From NCBI GenBank assembly GCA_013350335.1, contig CM023540.1:61089195-61153194 (forward strand): DNA of 64,000 bases, written 5' to 3'. Positions 1 to 11,098 of the stretch are shown here, piece by piece. The stretch is from Chimonanthus salicifolius (Eukaryota > Streptophyta > Magnoliopsida > Laurales > Calycanthaceae). The position numbers and the translations under genes are program-made. A model generated the notes under the pieces. The model did no database searches and was not told the origin of the DNA. It worked only from the letters and a program-made list of their open reading frames with translations. The number at the start of each line of letters is the position of its first letter. Positions within the stretch are counted from its first letter, which is position 1.

Positions 1-185
1 TTGACTTGGTCAACCATGGATAGGTTAAGGGGACTAAGGACAATTAAAGTGGATTAAGTTAATTAAATTATTTTAAATCATCTAAGTTAAGATTAATGGG
101 GTTTAAGTGATATGGCCGAATGGGGCCCACCTCCACCTCATCAAGTGAGGTGACGGGTAGGGTAGGTGTTGGTGGGGGCCGTCCA

Positions 186-210
186 CCATGGTTGACTTGG
201 TCAACCATGG
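186..210. repeat. Perfect 11-bp-arm hairpin in LTR A
   Basis: CCATGGTTGAC (186-196), loop TTG, GTCAACCATGG (200-210). The same palindrome recurs at the matching place in LTR D (near 16066-16090), LTR F (near 31084, with one arm base altered) and both LTRs of H (near 52476 and 59387). Confidence 0.85.
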
Positions 211-400
211 GTGGATTTCTTAGAAAGAGAATTAAATGGAATTAAATTAAATAGGAATTAATTAACCTAAGTAAGGATTTAATTTAATTAATTTGGTTGG
301 TCAAATTAGGGTCAAATGAATAAGTCAAAGGGGCAAGTCAAATGGTGGTTTCATCCCATTGAAACCACCCAAAGAAACACAAAAATACCATGGACTTAGG

Positions 401-552
401 GTGGTGGTTTCATCTCAACCACCACCACTCAAGGTATGGGGACCCATACCTCTCATCATATGGTCAAGTGGTCAAAGGGAGGAAGACCAAACCACTCATT
501 CAAACACACACCAAACCGTTGGCTTGGTGGTGGTTTGGTCTCAACCACCACC
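401..552. repeat. Two GGTGGTGGTT / AACCACCACC hairpins
   Basis: Inverted repeats at 401-425 and 526-552, arms 9-10 bp, loop about 7 bp. A similar one lies in LTR F near 31278. Shorter versions (GGTGGTTG/CAACCACC) occur in LTR D and in H near 52645 and 59545. Confidence 0.75.
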
Positions 553-1221
553 ACCAAGGACAAGGGAGCCATGCTTGGTGGGTGAAGGCCATCATGGAAG
601 TGTGTGGGCTAAGGCATCAAGGATTGAATGGGTTTCACCTTACCACTCATCTCACTCTCTTTCTCTCCTCCTCCCTCTCACCACCGTCCCTCACCCCTAA
701 GAAAGAAAAAGAAGAAGAAAACTTGGAAAAAGAAGAGAAGAAAGAAGTGAAATTTTTAGTCTATCACCCAAGATCAAGGTCTATTATCTTCCCTCTCATC
801 ATCTTCCCCTCTCCCTCTCTCAAGCAAACCCTACATTGGCCGATCCTAAGTTGGAGGGTTCCACCATTGATCAAGCATCTTGGCCAACCAAAAATCAAGA
901 GGAAGGAGAAAGGAGGCCAAGGAATCCGACGGGAGCAAAGAAAGGCCGGAGGAGTCATCGGTGTGGTAAGAAATTCTTAGACAAGCATTTATATTTTTAA
1001 AGGTTAAGACATAATTATGGAACTCATTTCTTAGAATGAATGGTGGCCACAAATGTTATGGGCCTTAGATCTAAGATCCATTCAATGATAAGATGAGAAA
1101 TGGATGAAAAAGGGGAGAGATAGATTAAGAAAAATAATAAGTAAAAGGATTAAGGAGGTTATGAAATTAAATGGATTTAAGCATGGAAGTAATGTGTTTT
1201 TGAATGGATTGATGGACCATA

Positions 1222-2126
1222 GGGTTCGGCCATGTAGTGTGGCCGAACCCCATGGTAAATGGTTGATGACTTAATTAGGGTTTTAAGCCTTAAAGGCTAT
1301 GGAGAATGATTATGATTGTAGGCTTGTAAATGATTAAATATTGGAAAAATTTAAAGGGGTTTAAATGAGGAAAAATCATGGAGTGTGTGAATGATTTTAT
1401 GGCCCCAAGAAGCATAGGAAAAATGGGGAATCATGAACCATGGGTTCGGCCATGGTGTATGGCCGAACCCTATGGTGATGGAATGATGAGTTAAGTGGTC
1501 ATGGAAGTATGGAAATTAATGAAGAAGGTTAATGGTAATTAAGTAGATTTTTTTTAGGTATTTTAAACAAGGTTTTAAATGAGTGGAAATGAGGCTTTTA
1601 AAATAAAATTATGGACCATGGGTTCGGCCATGGTACATGGCCGAACCCCATGGGGAGACTTTGAGGAAAATATGGGGTCTTGGAACCATGGAAAATAAAA
1701 TGGAATGATGGTTAAATTAAATGGACCAAAGTACATCTCATGATAGTTATGAAAGGGTGATTTAAATTTATTTATGGTAGGACAAATGAGGTAGAATGGA
1801 CCCAAGAAAAATGGAAAATAGGCATCATGGGTTCGGCCATGGTGTATGGCCGAACCCATGACCCATTTGTGGGTCATGTTATGGGCTAAATATTAAATTA
1901 TGTATGGGATTAAATGATTGCAAATTTAATTAAATTAAGTGGCTGATTTTAGGGATGTTATGTCATGTTCATTAAATCATTAATGGGACTAAGTATGTGG
2001 ATGAATTATGGACACAAATATACATGAATGGAGGGAATATTAAACCATGGAAGTCTAGTGGCAAAACCGTAATTATTGGCCACACTTGAGGAACCATTGA
2101 TTCGACCATGGTACATGGCCGAACCC
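1222..2126. repeat. Array of five GGTTCGGCC/GGCCGAACC hairpins in LTR A
   Basis: Imperfect palindromes of about 29 bp lie at 1222-1250, 1442-1470, 1620-1648, 1829-1857 and 2099-2126. Each has the form GGGTTCGGCCATG, short loop, ATGGCCGAACCC. They are spaced 176-270 bp apart in AT-rich sequence that differs between intervals, so this is a dispersed array and not a simple tandem repeat. Confidence 0.9.
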
Positions 2127-2787
2127 CTTGTAGGTTGGACATGAACTTGGGTACATTAAGATGACATTATGAGTGATTAAATGAAACTTAGGGTTGCAGC
2201 GTTTTAGACTCACAAATGAGAATGTTTAATGGGCTAAAACTTGGAATTATGCATGTATTTAAATCAATGGAAATGAGGCTAAGTTAAAGGCTGAATTATG
2301 ATAATCTTGTAACATGATTAGGGATCATTAATGGATCTAAGGTTGTGATCGATTAGGGACTTAATCATGGATAAAATATGGACTAATTTGGTAAATGTAT
2401 AATAAGGTATCGGGATGTCGCAAATGGTACGCGATCGGCAACCGGATTATCGAACGAAAACGTAACGGGACGCTAAGCGGTATTCGGTAGGATTCCTACC
2501 TTTTTGTAAGCTGTGGATTATGTGTATGTGATGGTTTCCTCGTTTTATTTCGGTAATTATATGATTTATCTTAAGATGGGTTTTAAATGCTATGAATTAT
2601 ACTTCAATGCTATGGATGATATTTTAAATGCTATCGGATTATATTTTAATGCTATGGATGATATTTTTAAGGCTATGGATTATATTTCAATGCTATGGAT
2701 TTTATATTAAGGATATGAATTATATATATACTACATAGCATAATGCACTTACAACTCATGCATGGCATGGGCAGGAAAATAATGAAA

Positions 2788-3043
2788 CCGGAGTCCATGC
2801 TCCGTCGGGGCGACCGAGAAGCAAACATGGGGATAGCCTGAGGTGCTATAACCGGAGTCCATACTCCGTCGGGGCGACCGAGAATCAAACATGGGGATAG
2901 ATTGATATGTTATAACCGGAGTCCATGCTCTGTCGGGGCGATCGAGAATCAAACATGGGGATAGCTTGATATGTTATAACCGGAGTCCATGCTCCGTCGG
3001 GGCGACCGAGAAACAAATATGGGGACACCTTGACCAGGCTTTG
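2788..3043. repeat. Four-unit 64-bp tandem repeat in LTR A
   Basis: Units begin at 2788, 2852, 2916 and 2980 with CCGGAGTCCATGCTCCGTCG followed by GGGCGACCGAGAA and AACATGGGGATA. Each unit contains the short inverted repeat GGAG...CTCC. The block is followed by CTTGACCAGGCTTTGCTGTCAAGG, split here as CTTGACC AGGCTTTGC TGTCAAGG, related to the stem described for other LTRs. Confidence 0.9.
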
Positions 3044-3602
3044 CTGTCAAGGGGGATATGACATTTTATGATGATATGGATGATGGGTGGGACACATGAC
3101 ATAGGCACCCATGGCATGGCATTCATCATATGGTTTTATTATATTGTTATCGGTATGCTTGTTATCACTAATCCATGTGCTAGCCCTACTCGGAGTCCTA
3201 CTGGGGCGTTGTCTAACACCCTACTTCTACCCTAGCTGATGACGCAGGAGACGGTGGAAACGGTGGACGCGACGGGAGCCAAGCTTAGGAACATGGGAAA
3301 ACGGCTACTTAATTTTATTTAAGTCTTATTTTGGAAATGTAATTTAAGTACCTTAGCTTGTTGGATTGTAATAATTGTTGTTCCTTGCTATGGTTTGGAC
3401 TGTACCCTGGACGTTATCATTTTGAGATATAATTATGAACATAGGGGTATTTTAGTAATTTAAGCGTCGTACTTCCTTGCTATCTAAAACTAGTAGGATA
3501 GTCTCTATTATAATGTTCCGTATGTAATTATGTTCCGCGAGCTTACTTCCTACGCGTGAACCGTTCTCGTGGACTTCATTCCGCGCACGCGTAGGGTTGG
3601 CC

Positions 3603-3638
3603 AGTTAAGGGCCGGGCTTTAGAAGCTCGAACTTAACT
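3603..3638. repeat. AGTTAAG...CTTAACT hairpin near the 3' end of LTR A
   Basis: An inverted repeat about 90 bp before the LTR end, with outer arms AGTTAAG and CTTAACT and inner arms GGGCT/AGCTC. The same structure is found near the matching end of every LTR of this superfamily in the window. Confidence 0.7.
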
Positions 3639-3731
3639 CACGTAGTGGCGTCCGCACCCGTTGTCACTTTTATATATATAAAAAAAAAAAATTAGACTCT
3701 GATTTCGGTGAAAATGGGGCGGGCGTTACAG

Positions 3732-4052
3732 GATATAGTACCTTTTCTGGAGGATCCTATGGAAGATGTTCCTTTGATAATGGAATCAATTGGGGAGATA
3801 GAGCCTGATGTTATGTGTGAGTTGTGTAACTAGGATGGGCACAGCTGCACTTATTGTCCCCACCCTCTGGAAGTGGTTTGCCCGGTTTGTGGACTGCATG
3901 GGCACGGAGAGGCAAGGACTAATTGTCCTTATATTGGAGGACCAAGGGTAATACCCTGCTTGACATGTGGAGTATTGGGACACATGTCGATGACATGTCC
4001 CGATAATCGCTTCAAGTTTGCTGATGATGCAGGGTCTTCCACTGAAGATTAG
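3732..4052 (+). pseudogene. Zinc-knuckle leader ORF of element A, 5'-truncated
   Basis: The frame opens directly at the end of LTR A, so the N-terminal part is missing, and runs about 106 codons to TAG at 4050-4052. It encodes three CCHC-type zinc knuckles in a row: CX2CX4HX4C (CELC...GH...C, carrying an in-frame TAG), CX2CX4HX6C (CPVCGLHGHG...C) and CX2CX4HX4C (CLTCGVLGHMSMTC), then a short acidic tail ending STED. Matching ORFs lie on the minus strand at 14139-14614 and in 11099-11485. It ends 212 nt before the gag ATG of the same element and does not fuse to gag. By analogy with gag knuckles it may bind nucleic acid; this is inference. I do not recognise a named family. The internal TAG replaces a Gln codon kept in the other copies. 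Confidence 0.6.
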
Positions 4053-4240
4053 GTTAAGAGGTAGAAAAGAAAGACAGTGAAAGGGGAATATTTTGTAAGG
4101 GTGCATTTTGTTCTTTATAGGGTTTGTTTTAACCAACCCTTGTACAAAGTTGAAATATGAATATATATAGAATATGCAATTTTATGATTTTATGAGGATT
4201 TCTAGCATTTAATGTTGTTGCGAAGAAAAATAAGCCAATA

Positions 4241-4252
4241 ATGTTTTCATGA
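4241..4252 (+). promoter_or_regulatory. Micro-uORF before gag, element A
   Basis: ATG TTT TCA TGA, a three-codon ORF ending 11 nt before the gag ATG (4264-4266). Counterparts sit at the same place in G (35172-35183) and H (53976-53990). It may tune gag initiation or reinitiation; this is inference. Confidence 0.5.
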
Positions 4253-4358
4253 ATTAGGGAAAGATGGTGTAACACCCCGCCCTTTTCACTCTAATTTTCA
4301 GAGTTTATTTTTTTTTTAATATAATAATCATGTGATCGGGGTGAAGTGTCACGACGCT

Positions 4359-4393
4359 AGTTAAGTTCGGATCTCTAAATCCGACCCTTAACT
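4359..4393. repeat. Terminal LTR hairpin in S1
   Basis: AGTTAAGTTCGGAT, loop CTCTA, AATCCGACCCTTAACT: a long imperfect stem at the U5-side end of the LTR. It matches in position, but not in arm sequence, the hairpin of LTR I at 42733-42768. Confidence 0.75.
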
Positions 4394-4989
4394 GGCCAAG
4401 CCCATGTGCGTATGAACTAAGTCCATAAAACTGATCCGCACATGGTACATATATAACTAGCGGAATTAATTTAGTCTAAATCTAACTGAGGTTATAATAG
4501 ATCCTATGACTAATCCAATTTTCCATTCTTAGATAGCAAAGTACCTAATTTATTCTCCAAAATTATTATATAACCTTAGTCTACCATTCATTCCAAACCA
4601 TCCAAATAAATCCAACCATAGCATCTACTTAACTACTTATCACATGCCAACATCTAATTACCAAATTACATTGTCCAAATAAATCAAATAACAAGTCCAT
4701 AAATAATCCATTCATAGTCCATTCCAATCATTCAAACCGCCCAAGTTTTCGTGCTTGGTCCTCTTCTCCAACCACGTTCTTTCCTTTCCCTGCATCATCC
4801 ACTAAGGATATAGATAGGGAGTTAGTTCAACGCGCCCAGTAGTGTTTCCGATTAGGGCTACCACATGGTTAGTCAAAAACATGCAAATAATATGATAATA
4901 ATACATGTGTGTCAAAATTCCATAAAACATGTTATGTATGAAATGAACATGTAATGAGTCCCACCCATCACCATTCAACATAGCCATCA

Positions 4990-5145
4990 CTTGACGGGAT
5001 TCTCATCGTCAAGGTAACCCACAGTGGTCTTTCGGACACCCCGACGGAGTGTGGCCTCCGGATTCCTCCTGATGGGATTCTCATCATCAGGGTAGCCCAC
5101 AGTGGTCTTTCGGACGCCCCGACGGAGTGTGGCCTCCGGTTACAA
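4990..5145. repeat. 78-bp tandem repeat with a stem-loop in S1
   Basis: Two units. The first begins with stem CTTGACG (4990-4996) / CGTCAAG (5007-5013); the second with CCTGATG (5068-5074) / CATCAGG (5085-5091). Both stems are perfect although their sequences differ at two base pairs. Each is followed by CCCACAGTGGTCTTTCGGAC and a GACGGAGTGTGGCCTCCGG block. Confidence 0.85.
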
Positions 5146-5436
5146 CACCATCATCCCATGCCATGCATGAGATGTCTATGCAAACATGTCATTTTAAACA
5201 TAACTTTGCAATCATATAAGATATCAAAATCAACATAAAACAGCATAATAAATAGTGGTTACAACAAAGGTAGGAAACCTACTATAGTTTACTTTGTTCG
5301 ACCCTTCCTTTGGACCGTCTTCCGATCACGGCTTGCTCACCGTTCTAAAAATCTGAATACCCTATGTACATGGCAGCAAGTTAATCATTTATCCACCTAA
5401 TTTCCAGCAAAGCTTAATGTTCCAAGAACCACCTAG

Positions 5437-6628
5437 TGGGGTTCGGCCAAAGCCATAGCCGAACCTCATCCATTAAAACTTTGGTCATTCTTTTATTTAA
5501 TTAAAACCATCTAATTACCCAAACTTCTAAATGAACCTTGGTAGGGTTCGGCCATACATTATGGCTGAACTTTACCACTTTGGTTTTAGCCCATTTATCC
5601 CATCATATGATCATCTTATTTTTTATCATTTCAGCCATAATTACGATTGTGCCATTGAGACCAACCTTTGCTTTAAATTAGCTAACTTCCATCACCTAAC
5701 ATAAAACCATCTTAGTGGGGTTCGGCCATACACACGGCTGAACCTCACCACTTAATTTGATCCTTCTTAAACCTTCCATATCTCCATATAAACTAACCAC
5801 TATGTCCCACAATTACCATTAGTGGGGTTCGGCCATACACATGGCCGAACCTCACCAATGTGATTTTTATCCCCAATTTCCATCATTCATGTTGGCTTAT
5901 TACTTACCCATACTAACTCCATAAACAAACATATATTATTCTTAAATCAAAGCATATAAATAATACCTAATGTCCATCATAAACTTAACCCAATTATTCC
6001 ACAAAACAGTCCATGGGTTTTCATGGTTTCCATGGGGTTCACAACATGAAAACCAACATCCTTTTACATGGGGTTCGGCCCTCTATGGTGGCCAAACCCA
6101 ATGGTTATGTTACTGTTTTTAAACCTCAATTAATCATGTAATTACAGTATATTTAAATCAGGCTTTTACCTTTCAAACAACCATCCAAAAATTAGCCCAA
6201 TTCCATAGGGTTCGGCCATGCTCATTGGCCAAACACCATGAAGTTGATTTTGAACATTTAACCCTTTATCTTGGATCTGAAACCAGCACCCAAATCCATG
6301 TCTTTAACCATTCTAAAACATGTACTTACATCTTAAATCAAAACCCAAATCCATCCTCAAAACAGTCCATGGGGTTCGGCCATACACATGGCCGAACCCT
6401 ATGGTTCTCTTAATGGAAATCCACCCATATTTATCTATGAAATTAATCAGCAAATTAACATAAGATAAATATGGTTCAGTCATGTCATATCTACTCCAAA
6501 ACAGTAAGCTTAATTCCATACAAAAATCTTTTAAAAGCCTCACTCCAAAATATGGATTTTGACTTTCAAATACCATAGAATCCACCAAGTTTTTCCACGG
6601 GGTTCGGCCATCCAATGGGGCCGAACCC
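5437..6628. repeat. TTCGGCC hairpin array in S1
   Basis: About eight copies of GGGGTTCGGCCAT...ATGGCCGAACC(C/T), near 5437, 5545, 5719, 5824, 6069, 6206, 6371 and 6599, with a weak ninth near 6690. Several retain near-perfect arms, for example 5824 and 6371. Others have decayed in one arm. Confidence 0.85.
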
Positions 6629-8052
6629 TATGGTCCATATTTTATCATTTTAAACATCATAATTCTAGATCTAAACCATTGATGGATCTGGCTATACAAT
6701 GGCCAAATCTCATTTTCTTAACCAATCTATTAAACAAGGGTTCAAAATGCACTTACTAATACCGCGTCTCCTTCGGTTCTTTTGACTCCTTCTTTGACCC
6801 TTTATCTCCTTGACCTCTCCTTCTCTCTTACTGTTCTTTGGACTGAGACTGATCTTGATGCAAGCTCCTTGAGATAATTCAGCCAGGTGACAAGGACTTA
6901 AGAGAGAGAGAGAGAGAAAGGGAACTTTGGTCTTGAATGAAATTGCTAACCTTGTTGCCAAAACCCTTTTGCTGATTTTTGTCTTGATGAAAGGATTACC
7001 CAAAAACTAATTGAAATGAGCAACCAGCTGCTGCTCTTGGTTTAGAAAGATAGAGGACGTCCAAGAGAGGAGGAGATAGTGATAAAATGCAATCCTTTTT
7101 TTGGCTAATCACATTCAGCCCAATATTGGCTCCAAATGTAACTCTCCTCCCATTTACTTCCTCAACTTAATTCATGTGGGGTTTTATCCTTGAGATGAAA
7201 CCCTCCAACAGTTTCTTGGCTTTTCATTTTCCATCTAAGATGGTAATCCTCATATCTCCAATGTGTGTAATAATGAGACCTTTGTGTAACCGTCATTTCT
7301 TAACACCTCCCTTGGGGGTTTCATCTTTGAGATGAAACTCCAAGGGCACCCAACGGCTCCTTGGATTGTATTTGTGTAACTTCATAAACAGCAGCTCCAA
7401 GTTTGGGGGTTACTTGCATGAAAATAATGATCCATACTACTCCAACGTGCATCACAATTTGAATTTGAAATGCACCCTCACCTTTGTAATTCCCATGTAA
7501 TGCCACTCCCATTCATGTCTATCTTAGGAGTTACATGCATGAAATCACCTTGCAACTCACGTTTTTATTGAGTTAAAATTTGCAACCAGCTCATACCTCC
7601 ATCTTACACTCACCTCACTCCTTAAAAATACCTATTCATCCAACTCATTTATTCAACTCACCCAACCTAACTCATTCCTTTAATTTAACTTAACTAATAA
7701 ATTCAACTCAACTAAACCCATCATTCATTTCAACTCAACCCAAACTCAAGCAATTAATAAACTTAAATTAACTAAGCTTGAACTCAATCCATGGTTAATC
7801 ATGCCATTCACTACCCATTGGGTCCCATCTAGCCATTTTGACCCATTTATCAAAATTTGACCCAAATATGATTCTTGACCCGTTTAAATTCATCTTATCC
7901 ATTTATTTGTTTTGTAAACAAACTACCATCCTTTGGGTCTTCATTGAGCCATTGACCCATTTAAATTCAAATCAATTTTATCACAATGGCAATTCCGTAA
8001 ATATGAATAATTTCATATAAAATGATAACTTTGAAATTCAAGGGTGTTACAA

Positions 8053-10207
8053 ATGGCACCACAGAAAAAGATCCCAAAGAATTAGAAGGGAAAGGAGAAA
8101 GTATTACAAATTGGATTAGGCGAAGGCGCTTCAAAAAGGAAGACCCGACAAGACGATCATGGAAAGGAAAAAGAGATATCCTTCATTCCACATGAAGAGG
8201 AGTTATCTCAATTTATAAAGGAGAAAGTTGTACGTGACAAAGATGAGGAAGAACCTCAGCATGGGTCTGAGAAATCACTCCATGATAAGGCGGAAGAAGA
8301 GAACAGCAACAGCAGCGTACATACACCAATACCATATGTGCCGCCTGAACTACAAAGCTTGGTACAAGTTGTAGTTACTTCTGTCCTCCAACAACATCTG
8401 AATGGAGGTGGAAGCACCAGTGAGGCCAGTGACCGAAACATGGTCAGGGACTTCCAACAACAGCGGCCACCTTATTTCAAGGGGAGAGAGGGGCCTGTTG
8501 GAGCTGAGAACTGGCTGAAGAAAATTTCCCAGATATTGACTCTGCTGAACATCAAGAGCCATGCCCACAAGATTCTATTGGCCACATCACAGCTGATAGA
8601 TGAAGCTGGTAAGTGGTGGGAAGTGGTGGAAAAGCAGCAGGCACTTGTGCCAGAAAGGGAGAGAACTGAAATGACCTGGGAGCAATTTTCAGCGACGTTC
8701 TTGGAACACTATTTCCCAGAGGAGGAGAGGGAACGTCAGACTCAAGTATTTCTATCATTGGTGCAGGGCTCCATGATAGTAGTTGAGTATCACAGGGAAT
8801 TCTTGAGTTTATCATGCTATGCGTTCTACATTGTGGACACGGAGTATTGGAAGGCTGGCAAGTTCGAGCGTGGGTTACGGCCAAACATTTGGGCTAAAGT
8901 GACCGTGTTCAAAGTAGCTACGCTGGCGGAAGTGGTCAGGAAAGCTACCATTGTGGAGCAGGAACTGGCGGAGTTTGTACGAGTGGACCACCGTCGAGCG
9001 CTGAGTGGGAGGGGTACTTATCAACCCAACAAGAAGTTCCGACCGAACTTCAGCAGACCCTCGCCATCTGTTGGATCTACTTGGGGGCTTTCGTCCCAAT
9101 CAGCCCTCCCAATCTGTAGCAGTCACTCAGGCTTCTAGAGGAGTGAGCACCTGCTTTCACTGTGATCAACCGGGTCATCTCCAGAGGGATTGTCCAAAAC
9201 TCAATAGGCTTTCATACTCCAGAGGATCGTCTCGTCCAGTAGTCAGATCGGTTAACTCCCGGGGAAGCAGGACATATAATAGGGCAAGACGGGCGCCCAA
9301 CCCTACTGGAGCTGGACGATTGTTTACTTTAACTTCTCCAGAAGATGAGGATCATTCGGTGATACAAGGTATGGCGGTAGTGAGTAGTTCTTATGTGTAT
9401 GCACTATTTGATTCTGGAGCTTCACACTCCTTTATAGCTGCATCATTTATAACTGCTACCGGTACTCTAGTTCAAAAATTAGCCACAACACTTACAATTG
9501 TGTCCCCTGTCGGAAACTCGGCATTGGGACTTATATGCACGGCAGTTAACACTGAACTAGCTGGACTCAGATTTGAGTTCAATTATCTAGTGCTTGACAT
9601 GTTTGAGTATGATATAATATTCGGCATGGATTGGTTGGCTAAGTTCCAGGCCAACATTGATTGTTATCGCCGAAGAGTGACATTTTGGTCACCTAGAGGA
9701 AAGCAATATGTGGCTCGTGCAGACAAGCAGAGTGGATTGCAGGAAGGGTTGAACCACGTGGTATTGAATAATATCATTATAAATAAAGCACCAATTACTG
9801 AATTTCCCTTAGTTGTGAAAGAATTTGCTGTTGTGTTTCCAAAGGAACTCCCTGGTTTACCGCCTATGAGGGAGATCAACTTCGAAATCAAGTTATACCC
9901 TGGCACTGCACCAGTATCTCTACCACACTATCGGATGGCGCCAGCTGAGATGTCTGAGCTAAAGAAGCAGATCGATGAACTGCTTAGGCTGGGTTGCATC
10001 CGGAACAGCACGTCGTCTTGGGGAGCTCCAGTATTGTTTGTAAAGAAGAAGGACGGTTCACTTCGGATGTGTGTTGATTATCGGAAGCTGAATCAGCTAA
10101 CTGTCCGGAACAAGTACCCTCTACCCAGGATCGATGATTTGTTCGATCAATTGAGGGTTTCCAGCCATTTTTCAAAGATTGATTTGATGTCATCTATCCA
10201 TGGTTAA
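8053..10207 (+). pseudogene. gag-pol of element A, truncated inside reverse transcriptase
   Basis: Chromovirus-type gag-pol. The ATG at 8053 is restored after the S1 insertion. The frame has TAG at codon 11 (8083-8085), then runs to 9138, with a frameshift between about 9070 and 9130 into the frame ending at TAA 10205-10207. In order: charged N-terminus; retrotransposon capsid region (about 8338-8990); zinc knuckle [14 protein letters not shown] (CX2CX4HX4C); aspartic protease motif [11 protein letters not shown] (about 9407-9440); start of RT with [33 protein letters not shown] and FSKIDLMS. Homology ends near 10192, before the catalytic FIDD box, where minus-strand spacer of element C begins. 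RNase H, integrase and the 3' LTR are absent. The chimeric C-terminus and stop come from the foreign sequence. Confidence 0.9.
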
Positions 10208-11098
10208 TAACCATCCATGAATATAATCATTCCATGGGCATAATCCATCCTTGGGCATAATTAATCCAGGGCACATCATCTACCATGAGATATTCTATCC
10301 AGGAACAACACTCGAATGAATCACTACATGACTGTGGCAACAATATCAAATCATAAATATACCCCGACCCCTAGCAAGACTTAGGGCCCATGACTTACTA
10401 AGCGGAAGACCAACGTCCAACGTGATCAGGTCTACCTCGTCCTGCATCCCTTCACCCTAAAGGTGATTCAGTCAAGCTCTAAGGCGGTCGAACCGCGTCT
10501 AACGAAGCTAGCACCACCCCCATGGGGTAAAATAGTATCTAGCTCTGCGCATCAACGCACATCAAGTATGTGAAATAGCCATGAGAGCGCCCTCTAGTGC
10601 GCAACATGTGAGGGACCCACTCCTCAACGGCAACCCTACAGGACCAAGCCTCCGTATGTTCATAACGAGGCTCCCACAGTCTCATGGCTACTGTAGGCCT
10701 TACTCATGGAATCTATATACTTATCTCATCATTTTAACTACACAAAGGTGAGACGCAATGATCTACTAATCGTACAGTCTCCTTTTTCCAACTGACTAAG
10801 GCACAACATTATCAATATCAGGTGAAAGACATACCCATACCACGTCTCAATCATCAATATCACGTGAGGGACGCACCCATACCACATCTCAATATAATCA
10901 AGTGACCTCGTCACATACATCTTCAGTTCCAAAGTCCTCATAAACTCTTAAGGTTGCATACTTTATTAAAAAGCCATCCAAACTTCCATCACAATACAAG
11001 GGTTGGTAGGGTTAGAAAAAACCCTTCAAAGAATAAAACGTACCCACAACCCTTACAAAATGTCCCCTTTCCCCGACATTTTCTTACCATTTCTTAGC
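10193..11098 (-). mobile_element. Internal spacer of element C
   Basis: Non-coding sequence in minus orientation, alignable by eye with 13336-14117 of element B. Shared blocks include CATCATCTACCATGAGATAT, the run around ACCCCTAGCAAGACTTAGGG, and CACGTGAGGGACGCACCCATA (divided here as CACGTGAGGG ACGCACCCATA). It lies downstream of the leader zinc-knuckle ORF on the minus strand. No long ORF is conserved between the two copies. It joins the truncated RT of element A at about 10192. Confidence 0.7.

Larger units (their letters stand above)
1..3730 (+). mobile_element. LTR A, partial LTR of a Tekay-like Ty3/Gypsy element
   Basis: The right end is a typical LTR terminus (GGGCGTTACA at 3721-3730). 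The sequence aligns by eye through most of its length with LTR D and LTR F. The first bases correspond to about position 600 of the LTR starting at 51689, so roughly 600 bp of this LTR lies before the window. No primer binding site follows: 3731 enters directly into a leader ORF. It is therefore probably an independent, perhaps solo, LTR inserted in element A rather than A's own 5' LTR. The left TSD is out of view; GGATA (3731-3735) would be the right one. It holds a pyrimidine-rich block near 640-850 and the hairpins listed separately. Confidence 0.85.
4268..8051 (-). mobile_element. Solo LTR S1 inserted at the gag start codon of element A
   Basis: A 3,784-bp LTR in minus orientation. The left end reads TGTAACACCCCGCCC and the right end GGGTGTTACA. 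Flanking TSD is GATGG (4263-4267) and AATGG (8052-8056), one mismatch. Both copies contain the ATG of gag, so the insertion falls on the start codon. There is no PBS, PPT or coding sequence, so it is a solo LTR left by LTR-LTR recombination. Its transcription-start end resembles the LTRs of G (TGTAACACCCTTGAATTTC on the minus strand). It contains hairpin arrays and a two-unit 78-bp repeat. Confidence 0.9.

Noticed and set aside
390..980. 196-codon plus-strand ORF
   Set aside because: Lies wholly in LTR A; the same region in D, F and H does not preserve the frame, and composition is that of Pro/His-coding hairpins and pyrimidine tracts.
1222..2126. TTCGGCC palindromes as MITE insertions
   Set aside because: Copies are only about 29 bp, lack TSDs that I can see, and occupy the same relative places in different LTRs, so they look like LTR parts rather than separate transposons.
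2673..2952. Overlapping minus-strand ORFs with RSPRRSMDSG repeats, also at 18610-18924
   Set aside because: Products of the 64/63-bp LTR tandem repeats, not genes.
1..3730. LTR A as the 5' LTR of element A
   Set aside because: No primer binding site follows it and the sequence enters mid leader ORF, so an independent insertion is more likely, though a deletion cannot be excluded.
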